Under the pieces are notes generated by a model that made no database searches, was not told the origin of the DNA, and saw nothing but the letters and a program-made list of their open reading frames with translations. DNA of 64,000 bases from an uncultured Oscillospiraceae bacterium (GTDB taxonomy: Bacteria > Bacillota > Clostridia > Oscillospirales > Ruminococcaceae). Both the position numbers and the translations under genes were made by a program. Below, one piece after another: positions 25,360-33,383 of this stretch. The stretch covers positions 1 through 64,000 of the forward strand of contig CAJTZM010000006.1 of the NCBI GenBank assembly GCA_910583935.1, read 5' to 3'. Within the stretch, counting starts at the first letter, position 1. Each line of letters opens with the position of its first letter.

Positions 25360-26379
25360 ATGGAGCAAAACCGAAGCAAAGCGGCCGTATTTTTGAAAAA
25401 AGCCTTTCAGCGTTATTTTATCGATGCCATGGGCGCCATGGCCCTGGGGCTTTTTTCCTCTTTGATCATTGGTCTGATTCTATCCCAGCTGAGTAAATTC
25501 TCCTTTCTGGCGTTTTTGGCGCCCTACGCCTCGATGGTCAGCGCCTCCTCCCCGGTGGTGGGTGCGGCCATCGGCGTTGCCATCGCCCACGGGCTAAAGG
25601 CAAAGCCCCTGGTTCTGTTTTCCTGCGCGGTAACCGGCGCATACGGCTATGCGGTGGGCGGGCCGGTAGGCGCCTATATCGGAGCGGTATTCGGCGCGGA
25701 AATCGGTGGGCTTTTGGCCGGCAAAACCAAGGTGGATATTATCGTCAGCCCCATTACCACCATCGTCAGCGGCTGCGTTGTGGCCCAGCTGGTGGGCCCC
25801 GGCATCCAGGCCATAATGAACGGTCTGGGCGCTGTCATCAATTCCGCCACCCAGCTGACCCCCCTGCCTATGGGGATCCTGGTTTCGGTCATCGTCGGCA
25901 TGGCGCTGACCGCGCCCATTAGCTCGGCGGCTCTTTGCATTATGCTGGATCTTAGCGGACTGGCCGCCGGAGCAGCGGTGGTAGGCTGCTGCTGCCAGAT
26001 GGTCGGCTTTGCGGTGGCCAGCTTTCGAGAAAACGGCTGGGGCGGCTTGATCAGCCAGGGAATCGGCACCTCTATGCTTCAGTTTTCCAATATTATGCGC
26101 CACCCGCAGATCTGGATCGCCCCAACCCTGTCCGCCGCCGTTTTGGGTCCGGTGTCCACCTGCGTTTTCCAGATGACCAACACCGCCTCCGGCGCCGGGA
26201 TGGGGACCAGCGGCCTTGTAGGGCAGTTCGGCGCGTTTGCCGCCATGGGCGGCGGCGCACAGGTTTGGCTGCAGGTGCTGCTTTTGCATTTTCTTCTGCC
26301 GGCGGTCCTTACCTTCCTGTTCGATTTTTTACTGCGCCGAGCCGGTTTGGTCAAAGAGGGCTATATGAAAATCGGCTGA
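25360..26379 (+). CDS. PTS EIIC-like/PfoR-type membrane protein
   Basis: The 339-residue protein has around nine membrane helices with glycine-rich turns ('AVGGPVGAYIGAVFGAEIGGLLAGKTKVDIIVSPITTIVSGCVVAQLVGPGIQ', 'PISSAALCIMLDLSGLAAGAAVVGCCCQMVGF'). It matches the PTS_EIIC_2 family, which includes the PfoR-like proteins of Clostridium. No EIIA or EIIB gene is present here, so sugar phosphotransfer is not established. The ATG at 25360 lies 9 bases after AGAGGT; upstream frame extension has no ribosome site. It is a single-gene unit with its own promoter. Confidence 0.82.
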   Translation: MEQNRSKAAVFLKKAFQRYFIDAMGAMALGLFSSLIIGLILSQLSKFSFLAFLAPYASMVSASSPVVGAAIGVAIAHGLKAKPLVLFSCAVTGAYGYAVGGPVGAYIGAVFGAEIGGLLAGKTKVDIIVSPITTIVSGCVVAQLVGPGIQAIMNGLGAVINSATQLTPLPMGILVSVIVGMALTAPISSAALCIMLDLSGLAAGAAVVGCCCQMVGFAVASFRENGWGGLISQGIGTSMLQFSNIMRHPQIWIAPTLSAAVLGPVSTCVFQMTNTASGAGMGTSGLVGQFGAFAAMGGGAQVWLQVLLLHFLLPAVLTFLFDFLLRRAGLVKEGYMKIG

Positions 26380-26437
26380 CCTGCCGCATTTTGTCGGAAA
26401 AATCCCTTGAAAAACCCACACCTCCGGCTGACAGCGA

Positions 26438-26466
26438 TTGAATATTCCAAAAACATGTGTTATACT
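26438..26466 (+). promoter_or_regulatory. Promoter of the chemoreceptor gene
   Basis: TTGAAT and TATACT are spaced 17 bases. A leader of about 160 bases follows. It contains GC-rich stems but no riboswitch class was recognised. Confidence 0.75.
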
Positions 26467-26632
26467 GGGTAAAAGGCAAATGGTGGCATGCCGCCGTTTC
26501 GCCGCCGCGCTTCGTTGTATGGCCGCCGCATCCCGCGACAGTCAATTTTTTCCTCTGATGATGGGATTGGCCGGACAGCGTGCGTTTTTATGCGCGATCG
26601 GTCCAAATCAAAATGGGAGGAGACGTCTTTTT

Positions 26633-28312
26633 ATGCGAAGAAAAAGTATTAAACGAACGATCGTTATCCGGATTATCGCCGCCTTGGTCTCAGTTTTGCT
26701 GTTCAGCGGTATGACAACGGTAAACATCATGCGGATGGACAGAGCCGAAGAAGCCAGTGTCCGGGACAATGATTTGCTGTCCCGGTGCCAGAAGGCGCAG
26801 GCGGCCCACTACAAATGGTCCAGCAATCTAAGCAACGCTCTTTATACCGGCTCAGAGTTTACCGGCAGCACCGATCCTACCACCTGTGTGCTGGGCCAGT
26901 GGCTTTACGGCGACACGAATACCGACGACGCCAAGATCCTGGAGCTGCGCCAGAAGCTGGAGCCGCTGCACAAGCAGCTGCACCAGTCGGCGGTAGAAGC
27001 GCTGGACATGTATGAGACCAGCCCTCAAAGCGCGCAGCAGTATTACCAGGGGACCATCCTGACCAATTTGACCACCTTGGTCGGCTATCTGGACCAGGTG
27101 ATCGAGCAGGGCAGCCTCTTAATCGAAACCAGTAAGCAGGCCATGGAAAGAGCTGTTCTCATTATGCACGTCACAACGATCATCGGCCTTTCCCTTTCCT
27201 TGTTCTGCCTGATTAGCCTGGTGATTTATGTGCTCCGGCAGGTGGTCAATCCGATGCTTAAGATCACCGAGAAGATTCAGCCGCTGCAAGAGGGACGGCT
27301 GCGTATTGATCTTGATTATACCGCCAACAACGAATTGGGTGATTTGGCCGGCGCGCTGGAAAAATCTATCCAGCTGATCCTGTCTTATATTGAGGATATC
27401 AACCACATCATGGGCCAGCTGTCCGATGGAAACTTCGACGTGTCCGCCGCTGATTATATCGGTGATTTCCGCTCTATTGCGGAATCTATCAACAGCTTTA
27501 CCGAAACGCTGTCTCACGCGATGAAAAATATCCGTCAGGCGCAGAATCAGGTCTCCGGCAGTGCGAAACAGCTTTCCAGCGGCGCTCAGGCCCTGGCCCA
27601 GGGCGCAACCGAGCAGGCCAGCTCGGTGCAGGAATTATACGCTACGCTGGACGGTCTTTCTAAAAGTGCCAATCAAAATGTTCAAATGGCTGCAGGCGCG
27701 CAGGAAAATGCCCGCCAGACCAGCCAGCAGGTTATTATCAGCAGCCAGCAGATGGAGCAGATGGTCAACGCCATGAGCGACATCACCCAGGCTTCGCAGC
27801 AAATCGACCGGATCATCACGACTATTGAGGATATCGCGTTCCAGACAAATATCCTGGCGCTGAACGCGGCGGTAGAGGCAGCCCGGGCCGGAACGGCAGG
27901 CAAGGGCTTCGCCGTCGTATCCGAGGAGGTGCGCCGGCTGGCCGCCCAGTCTGATCAGGCGGCTAAGGCCACCAAAGAATTGATTGACAACGCGGTTGCC
28001 GCCACTGAAAAGGGCAACCAGATCGTTGGAGAGGTTTCCCAAACGCTGCAAAAGACGCTGGCCCTGGTTACCCAGTCCAGTCAGGAAATCGGCTCGATTG
28101 CCCAAGCTGTTGAAAGCGAGGCAGCAGCCATCGGCCAGGTCGCGGAGGGGATTGGCCAGATTTCGGCGGTGGTGCATACCAACTCGGCCAGCAGCGAGGA
28201 ATCGGCGGCGGTCAGCTCCGAACTGTTCGACCAGGTGCATCTGCTGGAGGAACAGACGCAACGGTTCCGGCTTAAGGAATCGAAGAGTACAGTCGGCGTA
28301 TACAACGCATAA
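26633..28312 (+). CDS. Methyl-accepting chemotaxis protein with extracytoplasmic CZB-like domain
   Basis: The 559-residue receptor has a first membrane span (about residues 9-31), an external four-helix region, a second span (about 180-203), a HAMP domain, and the cytoplasmic signalling hairpin with the conserved tip 'IEDIAFQTNILALNAAVEAARAG' and 'GFAVVSEEVRRLAAQS'. In the external region His59, 'CVLGQWLYG' (Cys85), His113 and His117 ('PLHKQLHQSA') match the pattern of CZB zinc-binding domains, which in most receptors are cytoplasmic. It may therefore sense zinc or an oxidant such as hypochlorous acid outside the cell. No che genes lie nearby. The ATG follows GGGAGGAG. Confidence 0.9.
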   Translation: MRRKSIKRTIVIRIIAALVSVLLFSGMTTVNIMRMDRAEEASVRDNDLLSRCQKAQAAHYKWSSNLSNALYTGSEFTGSTDPTTCVLGQWLYGDTNTDDAKILELRQKLEPLHKQLHQSAVEALDMYETSPQSAQQYYQGTILTNLTTLVGYLDQVIEQGSLLIETSKQAMERAVLIMHVTTIIGLSLSLFCLISLVIYVLRQVVNPMLKITEKIQPLQEGRLRIDLDYTANNELGDLAGALEKSIQLILSYIEDINHIMGQLSDGNFDVSAADYIGDFRSIAESINSFTETLSHAMKNIRQAQNQVSGSAKQLSSGAQALAQGATEQASSVQELYATLDGLSKSANQNVQMAAGAQENARQTSQQVIISSQQMEQMVNAMSDITQASQQIDRIITTIEDIAFQTNILALNAAVEAARAGTAGKGFAVVSEEVRRLAAQSDQAAKATKELIDNAVAATEKGNQIVGEVSQTLQKTLALVTQSSQEIGSIAQAVESEAAAIGQVAEGIGQISAVVHTNSASSEESAAVSSELFDQVHLLEEQTQRFRLKESKSTVGVYNA

Positions 28313-28328
28313 GCCTTTTTCTATTTCC

Positions 28329-28363
28329 AAGGGAACCGATGTTTCGTATCGGTTCCCTTTCTT
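28329..28363 (+). terminator. Terminator after the chemoreceptor gene
   Basis: AAGGGAACCGAT and ATCGGTTCCCTT form a stem around GTTTCGT, with a T-rich tail. Confidence 0.88.
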
Positions 28364-28445
28364 TTGGGGCTGAGCGGAGGGAATAAACGCCGGTTTTTTT
28401 TGGAACTCATACAGGTTTTTTCCGGTTTTCTGTGCAAATAGTCCA

Positions 28446-28474
28446 TTGATAGCAGAGCCTTATTATGCTATAAT
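28446..28474 (+). promoter_or_regulatory. Promoter of the uraA leader
   Basis: TTGATA and TATAAT are spaced exactly 17 bases. It drives a 250-base leader before uraA. Confidence 0.9.
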
Positions 28475-28513
28475 AGACTTGTCCCAGAATAATGGTCAGA
28501 GGAGGCGGCAAGA

Positions 28514-28570
28514 ATGCGCATATTGGTTCCGGCGTTTTTCTTTTCTCCTTTTTTGGTTTTTGTTCAGTAA
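28514..28570 (+). CDS. Leader peptide of the uraA attenuator (18 residues)
   Basis: A short frame (MRILVPAFFFSPFLVFVQ) starts 8 bases after the strong ribosome site GAGGAGG, 40 bases after the promoter. Its second half is encoded by a very U-rich RNA tract (28535-28564). The stop codon TAA at 28568-28570 touches the first base of the terminator stem that follows. This layout matches UTP-sensitive transcription-translation attenuation as in E. coli pyrBI: at low UTP the polymerase pauses in the U tract, the ribosome catches up and blocks hairpin formation. Function is inferred from the layout only. Confidence 0.6.
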   Translation: MRILVPAFFFSPFLVFVQ

Positions 28571-28607
28571 ACGGCATTTCTGTTTCCTTTCAGAAATGCC
28601 GTTTTTT
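28570..28607 (+). terminator. Attenuator terminator in the uraA leader
   Basis: AACGGCATTTCTG and CAGAAATGCCGTT pair around a TTTCCTTT loop and are followed by six T. It sits between the promoter and uraA. Two more hairpins follow at 28610-28641 and about 28672-28696. Confidence 0.88.
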
Positions 28608-28731
28608 ACTGTCCGCCTGCAGCTTGATCCTTTCAGGCGGACGGCGGGGAATGGGGTGTCTTCCCTTTCAGCTCTGCTGGAAGGGGTCGCGTTACCGTAC
28701 GCGGCGAAAGAAAAAACAGGGAGGAAATTAA

Positions 28732-30069
28732 ATGAGCAAACAGGCAACCGCCTCTTCCGAGCCCATCCGCGACGCGCGGGCACTGGGCGCGGGGAAAATG
28801 CTGGTTCTAGGCATCCAGCATATGTTCGCCATGTTCGGCGCGACGATTCTGGTGCCGATCATCACAGGGCTGAGCGTGCAGGTCACCTTACTCTGCGCCG
28901 GCCTTGGAACATTGTTCTTTCACCTTTGCACCAAGTTTAAGGTACCGGCCTTTCTGGGCTCGTCCTTTGCGTTTTTAGGCGGGTTTACCGCTGTAAAGAT
29001 GCTGGATACCGGCATTTACGCCAACCTGACCGAAGCGGAAAAGCTTCCCTATGCCTGCGGCGGCATCGTCGTAGCCGGACTTTTGTATCTGGTGATGGCG
29101 GCGGTGGTTCGGGTTGTGGGGATCCAGCGGGTCATGCGCTTTCTGCCGCCGGTGGTCACCGGCCCGATCATCATCCTCATCGGCTTGATCCTGGCTCCCA
29201 GCGCTGTGACCAACGCTTCGGATAATTGGTGGCTGGCCGCCCTTTCCGTAGCGGTTATCATCGTCTGCAATATGTGGGGCCGGGGCATGATCAAAATTAT
29301 CCCTATCCTGATGGGCGTCTTGATCCCCTATGTCGTTGCGCTGTGCTTCGGCATGATCGACTTTACCGAGGTGGCGAAAGCGGGGGTTGTAGGGCTTCCA
29401 CCCTTTGAGCTGGCTAAATTCGATCTGTCCGCCATTTTGATTATGGCTCCCATCGCCATCGCCTCCATGATGGAGCATATCGGTGATATGTCCGCCATCG
29501 GCGCTACCTGCGGCGAAAATTATATTGAGCAGCCTGGCCTGCACAGAAGCCTGGTGGGTGACGGTTTAGCCACCTCTTTGGCCGCTCTGTTCGGCGGACC
29601 GGCCAACACTACCTATGGGGAGAATACCGGCGTTCTGGTTCTGTCCAGAGTGTACGACCCTCGCGTGGTGCGTATCGCGGCCTATGGCGCCATCATCCTC
29701 TCCTTCAGCCCCGCCTTCGCGGAAATTATCCATTCTATCCCCACAGCGATTATCGGCGGCGTTTCCTTTGTGCTGTACGGCATGATCTCTGCGGTGGGGG
29801 TACGCAACGTTGTGGAAAACAAGGTGGATTTCACCAATACCCGCAATCTTCTGATCGCCGCGGTCATCCTCGTCAGCGGGTTGGGCTTTAACGGCTTCGG
29901 TGGGCTGACCTTTACCATCTTCGGCAGCAGCCTGACCCTGACCGGTCTTGCCATCGCCGCCATCCTGGGGATTTTACTCAACGCGATACTTCCCGGAAAG
30001 GACTATCACTTCGGTGAGGACCTGCAGGGGGATACGTCCGTCACCTTCCAAAGCAATGTGAACAAATAA
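28732..30069 (+). CDS. uraA: Uracil permease (NCS2 family)
   Basis: The 445-residue protein is a UraA-type uracil:proton symporter. It has the N-terminal 'GIQHMFAMFGATILVPIITGLSVQVTLLCAGLGTLFF', the substrate-site motif 'IMAPIAIASMMEHIGDMSAIGATCGENYI', and the signature 'GGPANTTYGENTGVLVLSRVYDPRV' used by uracil rather than xanthine/urate carriers. About 14 helices are expected. GGGAGG precedes the ATG. Pyrimidine control fits: the leader carries a terminator and a short translated peptide. Confidence 0.95.
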   Translation: MSKQATASSEPIRDARALGAGKMLVLGIQHMFAMFGATILVPIITGLSVQVTLLCAGLGTLFFHLCTKFKVPAFLGSSFAFLGGFTAVKMLDTGIYANLTEAEKLPYACGGIVVAGLLYLVMAAVVRVVGIQRVMRFLPPVVTGPIIILIGLILAPSAVTNASDNWWLAALSVAVIIVCNMWGRGMIKIIPILMGVLIPYVVALCFGMIDFTEVAKAGVVGLPPFELAKFDLSAILIMAPIAIASMMEHIGDMSAIGATCGENYIEQPGLHRSLVGDGLATSLAALFGGPANTTYGENTGVLVLSRVYDPRVVRIAAYGAIILSFSPAFAEIIHSIPTAIIGGVSFVLYGMISAVGVRNVVENKVDFTNTRNLLIAAVILVSGLGFNGFGGLTFTIFGSSLTLTGLAIAAILGILLNAILPGKDYHFGEDLQGDTSVTFQSNVNK

Positions 30070-30077
30070 GCCTCGGC

Positions 30078-30126
30078 AAAAAAAGCAGTAAAAAGGAGCG
30101 GAAAACCGCTCCTTTTTACTGCTTTT
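30078..30126 (+). terminator. Terminator after uraA
   Basis: AAAAAGCAGTAAAAAGGAGCGG pairs with CCGCTCCTTTTTACTGCTTTTT. The stem is long and U-tailed on both strands, so it could also serve the opposing nitroreductase gene. Confidence 0.9.
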
Positions 30127-30202
30127 TCCTGGAAAGCCCGGTCGTTATGAGGTGGGGCAGCGTCAAGGCTTTCTGTCGGGCGGCCGCCATCCTCCCGTTT
30201 TG

Positions 30203-30727
30203 TTACAGGATCTTCACCACATACCCCTCTTTGCGGGGTTTAGGCTGGGGCAGTTCTCCATCCGGATAGCCCAAAGCCAGCCCGCCAACGCCGCACAACG
30301 GCTGGGTGATCCCCCACTGAGCCAGCAGCTGTTTCCCCTCGTCGGAATCAAACATCTCCCGCTCCCGGTGGATCCAGCAGCTGGCAAGTCCCAGGGAATG
30401 GGCTGCGAGCATCATGTTTTGTAAAACGCAGCTGCCGTCCTCCACCCGGGTGCCCCGTTCCCGGTCCGCCAGCACCAGCAAAACGGTGGGTGCTCCATAG
30501 TAGGGATTTCCGTCCCGCCCCATGATCTTCGCGTTCAGCTGCGCCAGCCTTTCAATCGTTTGGGGATCCTGCACTGCGACGATCACCGGGGACTGCATCC
30601 CCATACCGGTAGGTGCATAGGTACCCGCCTCCAGGATGAGGTCTAGTTTTTCCTGTTCCACCTGCTTGGGCAGATACTTTCGGACCGATCGCCTTGTTTT
30701 AAGATTTTCCAATATCGGATTTGTCAT
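30203..30727 (-). CDS. Nitroreductase-family FMN protein
   Basis: The 174-residue protein has the nitroreductase fold: 'LKTRRSVRKYLPKQVEQEKLDLILEAGTYAPTGMGMQSPVIVAVQD' with the FMN-phosphate Arg-Arg-Ser motif, 'YGAPTVLLVLAD', 'DGSCVLQNMMLAAHSLGLASCWIH', and 'GLALGYPDGELPQPKPRK' at the C-terminus. Enzymes of this group reduce nitro or quinone compounds with NAD(P)H. Its substrate is unknown. It has its own promoter and stands alone. Confidence 0.92.
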   Translation of the reverse strand: MTNPILENLKTRRSVRKYLPKQVEQEKLDLILEAGTYAPTGMGMQSPVIVAVQDPQTIERLAQLNAKIMGRDGNPYYGAPTVLLVLADRERGTRVEDGSCVLQNMMLAAHSLGLASCWIHREREMFDSDEGKQLLAQWGITQPLCGVGGLALGYPDGELPQPKPRKEGYVVKIL

Positions 30728-30790
30728 AGAAAAGCCTCCTTCTGCTTTTTTCGTTCAGTGGGCGGAATGATCTTCCAGTACCCTTTATCC

Positions 30791-30819
30791 AGTATAGGCG
30801 AATCGGAACAAAAAAGCAA
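30791..30819 (-). promoter_or_regulatory. Promoter of the nitroreductase gene
   Basis: TTGCTT and TATACT on the minus strand are spaced 17 bases, 63 bases before the ATG. Confidence 0.75.
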
Positions 30820-30869
30820 AGGGACCTTTTCGTCCAAAAATCTACAGCCGCGCAGCCTGGCCTTGTTCT

Positions 30870-31757
30870 TTACGCAAAGGTCTGGACCAGCTGGCGCCGG
30901 GCTGCCGCATCTGGAACAAACACACCAGCTTTATTCCAGCCGCCAGTGAGGGTGTAAGCCTGCGCCGGCTCTGCGCTGAGTTTTGAGAGGAAGGTCAGCG
31001 CAGGCAGGCGGGATTCATAATCCAGGTAGGAAATATTGGTATCCACCAGATCTAAAAGACCGCCGACCAGCGAACCGGCATTCTGGCCCAGAACCGCCTC
31101 CAGCCGGCTGTTGATATAGCTGGCGATAAGGCTGGCTCCCTCTCGGCACTGCTCCAGCTGCCCGTCCTTATAGTCCGGGTAACGCAGAATATCCAGAAAT
31201 TTCTGTCCGTCGATCAGCTGCCGGCCGGCGGAAAGGCTGATGAACATCCCCTCATCATGATAGGAAAGGTCCTGGCCTAATTCGTATTCGGCAATGCCAA
31301 TGCGGTTGACCGCATCGATCAGCGCCTGAGCGTCCCCGTCGGCATACCGGTCCACCGGGATGGAGTAGGTGTCGGACAGCGCCTTTGCCACCGCTGGCGC
31401 CCCGCCCGTTTGATATGCCTGCGCAAGAGTAACAAAGCCCGTCTGTTCCTCCAGCGACGTCTGCAAGGGGAAAAGGATTACCGGGATCCGCCCGCTGAGC
31501 ATGTCCAGCCGCACCAGCGCGAAAAACACCGCCTCCCCCTCCTGGGGGCCATGGCAGGTGAGCAGCACCGTCAGATTGTCCTCTTCGCCCGGCAGATAAA
31601 AAGCGTCGGCGGAAATCTGACTGGAGGAAGGCTGCTCCTGTACGGGATTTAAAACAAAAACCACAATCAGACCCATCATGGCCAGCACAAAAAAGGACAG
31701 CGCGAAAGCCAGGACAAAGAAGCGGATCTTCTGCTTTTTGGGGGATTTTGGGGACAT
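30870..31757 (-). CDS. LytR-CpsA-Psr (LCP)-like membrane protein
   Basis: The 295-residue protein has a basic N-terminus, one membrane span (about residues 13-35), and an external domain. The core follows LCP order: 'LTVLLTCHGPQEGEAVFFALVRLDMLSGRIPVILFPLQTSL', 'LAQAYQTGGAPAVAKALSDTYSIPVDRYADGD', and 'DGQKFLDILRYPDYKDGQLEQCREGASLIASYI'. LCP enzymes attach glycopolymers to peptidoglycan. Several of the LCP arginines that hold the pyrophosphate appear reduced, so it may be a diverged member. It lies 24 bases downstream of spoIIR and is probably co-transcribed with it. Confidence 0.72.
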   Translation of the reverse strand: MSPKSPKKQKIRFFVLAFALSFFVLAMMGLIVVFVLNPVQEQPSSSQISADAFYLPGEEDNLTVLLTCHGPQEGEAVFFALVRLDMLSGRIPVILFPLQTSLEEQTGFVTLAQAYQTGGAPAVAKALSDTYSIPVDRYADGDAQALIDAVNRIGIAEYELGQDLSYHDEGMFISLSAGRQLIDGQKFLDILRYPDYKDGQLEQCREGASLIASYINSRLEAVLGQNAGSLVGGLLDLVDTNISYLDYESRLPALTFLSKLSAEPAQAYTLTGGWNKAGVFVPDAAARRQLVQTFA

Positions 31758-31781
31758 TTTCTTCTCTCCTTTTGTCCAGGT

Positions 31782-32387
31782 TTATTTTTTGTCCAGACTG
31801 CGGCAGAGGTTTTCCCACCATTCTACCACCGCCAGCTTCGCCCGGTAGCGGGGAAGCTCCTGCTGCTTTAACAAACTGTCACCGATTTGGAGCTCCGCCT
31901 CGGTAAACCCTGTTTCCGCCGCGCTGACACACAGCGGCGGGTAGAGAACGCACCACCAATTTTTTCCCGCCGCCTCCCCCAGCTCAATGCGGACCGCCGT
32001 ATAGGTTCCAGCGGGCAGAATGACGTCGCCGTACTGTCTGGTCTCAAAAAACATATCGGTGACCGAGACCTTCACCGGCAGATCATAGCCATTGTGCATG
32101 GCGGTCTGGCAAGCTGTTTGCCGAATGTCGGACAGCCGTTCTCTGGCCGCACCGATCATTTTTTCCCGTGTATCGCAGCCGGAAAACAAATCCCCCGACT
32201 GGGCCAGTACCGCGTCTCGTATCTTGAGCTTCAACGCCTGATCCGCAGAGGAATCGGAGTTGGCCAGAATATGCAGCCGCAGGGTATTTTCCCGGATAAA
32301 GGAGCACTGTTCGCCAAACGAGAGAAATCCTGCGCACAGAAAGCTTAAAATGCAGGCAATAAGCACAAACCATTCTTTTTTTCGCAT
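31782..32387 (-). CDS. spoIIR: Stage II sporulation protein R
   Basis: The 201-residue secreted protein has an N-terminal membrane or signal segment (residues 5-27) and the SpoIIR signatures 'LRLHILANSDSSADQALKLKIRDAVL', 'TDMFFETRQYGDVILPAGTYTAVRIELGEAAGKNWWCVLYPPLC'. In sporulation it is made in the forespore under sigma-F and signals across the membrane to SpoIIGA to process pro-sigma-E. Its presence shows the organism is at least ancestrally a spore-former. The ATG lacks a strong unpaired ribosome site; a hairpin at 32392-32440 covers the region. Confidence 0.95.
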   Translation of the reverse strand: MRKKEWFVLIACILSFLCAGFLSFGEQCSFIRENTLRLHILANSDSSADQALKLKIRDAVLAQSGDLFSGCDTREKMIGAARERLSDIRQTACQTAMHNGYDLPVKVSVTDMFFETRQYGDVILPAGTYTAVRIELGEAAGKNWWCVLYPPLCVSAAETGFTEAELQIGDSLLKQQELPRYRAKLAVVEWWENLCRSLDKK

Positions 32388-32391
32388 ATGT

Positions 32392-32440
32392 AAACCCCGT
32401 CCTTACCTTCAATTTCTGAGCGTAGTATGGACGGGGTTTT
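32392..32440. promoter_or_regulatory. Hairpin at the spoIIR start / possible terminator
   Basis: AAACCCCGTCC and GGACGGGGTTT pair across a 26-base loop. On the plus strand a T run follows, so it can act as a terminator. On the minus strand the 3' arm ends 4 bases before the spoIIR ATG and covers the likely ribosome site. No clear sigma-F promoter was found. Confidence 0.5.
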
Positions 32441-32490
32441 TCTTTTCTATACAATTTTTTTGCAAAAGCGCTGCCAGGCAAAGCATCAGA

Positions 32491-33369
32491 CTAGCACAGA
32501 GATAAAACTCTTGGGCCGTAATCCGCCGGCCGGACTAAAAAGACGCTGCCGCCGCGCTGGTACAGCTGCCGGGCGCAGCGAAGAGCCGGCTTTTTCTCTG
32601 CAAAAAGGCCGAAGACTGCCGTGCCGCTGCCGGTCATCCGGCTGCCCAGGGCGCCGTTTTGACACATCTGCCGGCGAAGCTCCTGGATTTCCGGCAGGGA
32701 AACCGCCTGCTCCAGAACGTTTTCCAAAAGCACTCCCAGCGCCGGCAGATCCCCCTGGCAAAACGCCCGCAGCGCCTGGGCCGTTTGGGGATGACGGACT
32801 GTATCCAGCGCGTCATACGCGGCAAAGCAGCTGCCCGTTTTGATCCCTTGGTCCGGCTTGGCGATGACCAGCCACCCCTTTTTAAGCGGCGGCAAAGGGA
32901 TAATGCTCTCGCCGATCCCCCGGACCAGCCCGGCGCCGCCCAACAGGCAAAAGGGCAGGTCCGCACCCAGAGGCAGCCCGATTTGGCACAGCTCCTGGGC
33001 AGAAAAGGGGTGGCCTGCCAGCGCGTTGAGCCCCGCCAGCACACCGGCTGCGTCGGCGCTGCCGCCTGCCATTCCCGCCTCCATGGGGACCCGCTTTTCC
33101 ACCTGAATTTCGACCCCCCATTCCCGGCCAAACGCTTTAAAAAAGGCCTGGGCCGCCTGATAGGCCAGATTTTTTTCGCCGGTGGGGACAGCGGGGTTAG
33201 AGCAGGAAAGCCGGATGCCCGGCTCTTGCCGCTTAATCAGGCGGACGGTATTTTCTAAACTGACCGCATGCATGAGCATCTCCATCTCATGATAGCCGTC
33301 CGGCCGCCGTCCTAAAATATCCAGCGTCAGGTTGACCTTTCCCGGCGCGGATACCACTGCCATTGCCAT
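32491..33369 (-). CDS. ispE: 4-diphosphocytidyl-2-C-methyl-D-erythritol kinase
   Basis: The 292-residue GHMP kinase phosphorylates CDP-methylerythritol in the MEP isoprenoid pathway. It has 'SAPGKVNLTLDILGRRPDGYHEMEMLMHAVSL' at the N-terminus, the ATP loop 'PMEAGMAGGSADAAGVLAGLN' and the C-terminal 'GALGSRMTGSGTAVFGLF'. The ATG at 33367-33369 follows AGGAGG by 10 bases; a GTG three codons earlier overlaps that site. It lies 14 bases after dusB and probably shares its transcript. Confidence 0.96.
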   Translation of the reverse strand: MAMAVVSAPGKVNLTLDILGRRPDGYHEMEMLMHAVSLENTVRLIKRQEPGIRLSCSNPAVPTGEKNLAYQAAQAFFKAFGREWGVEIQVEKRVPMEAGMAGGSADAAGVLAGLNALAGHPFSAQELCQIGLPLGADLPFCLLGGAGLVRGIGESIIPLPPLKKGWLVIAKPDQGIKTGSCFAAYDALDTVRHPQTAQALRAFCQGDLPALGVLLENVLEQAVSLPEIQELRRQMCQNGALGSRMTGSGTAVFGLFAEKKPALRCARQLYQRGGSVFLVRPADYGPRVLSLC

Positions 33370-33383
33370 TTTGCCCACACCTC

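Noticed and set aside
26467..26632. Cyclic-di-GMP riboswitch in the chemoreceptor leader
   Set aside because: An AAAGGCAAA string suggested it, but the conserved GACGCAAAGCC core is absent.
28480..28510. PyrR binding site in the uraA leader
   Set aside because: CAGAGGAGGC resembles the purine-rich PyrR loop but has an extra base and doubles as the ribosome site; not convincing.
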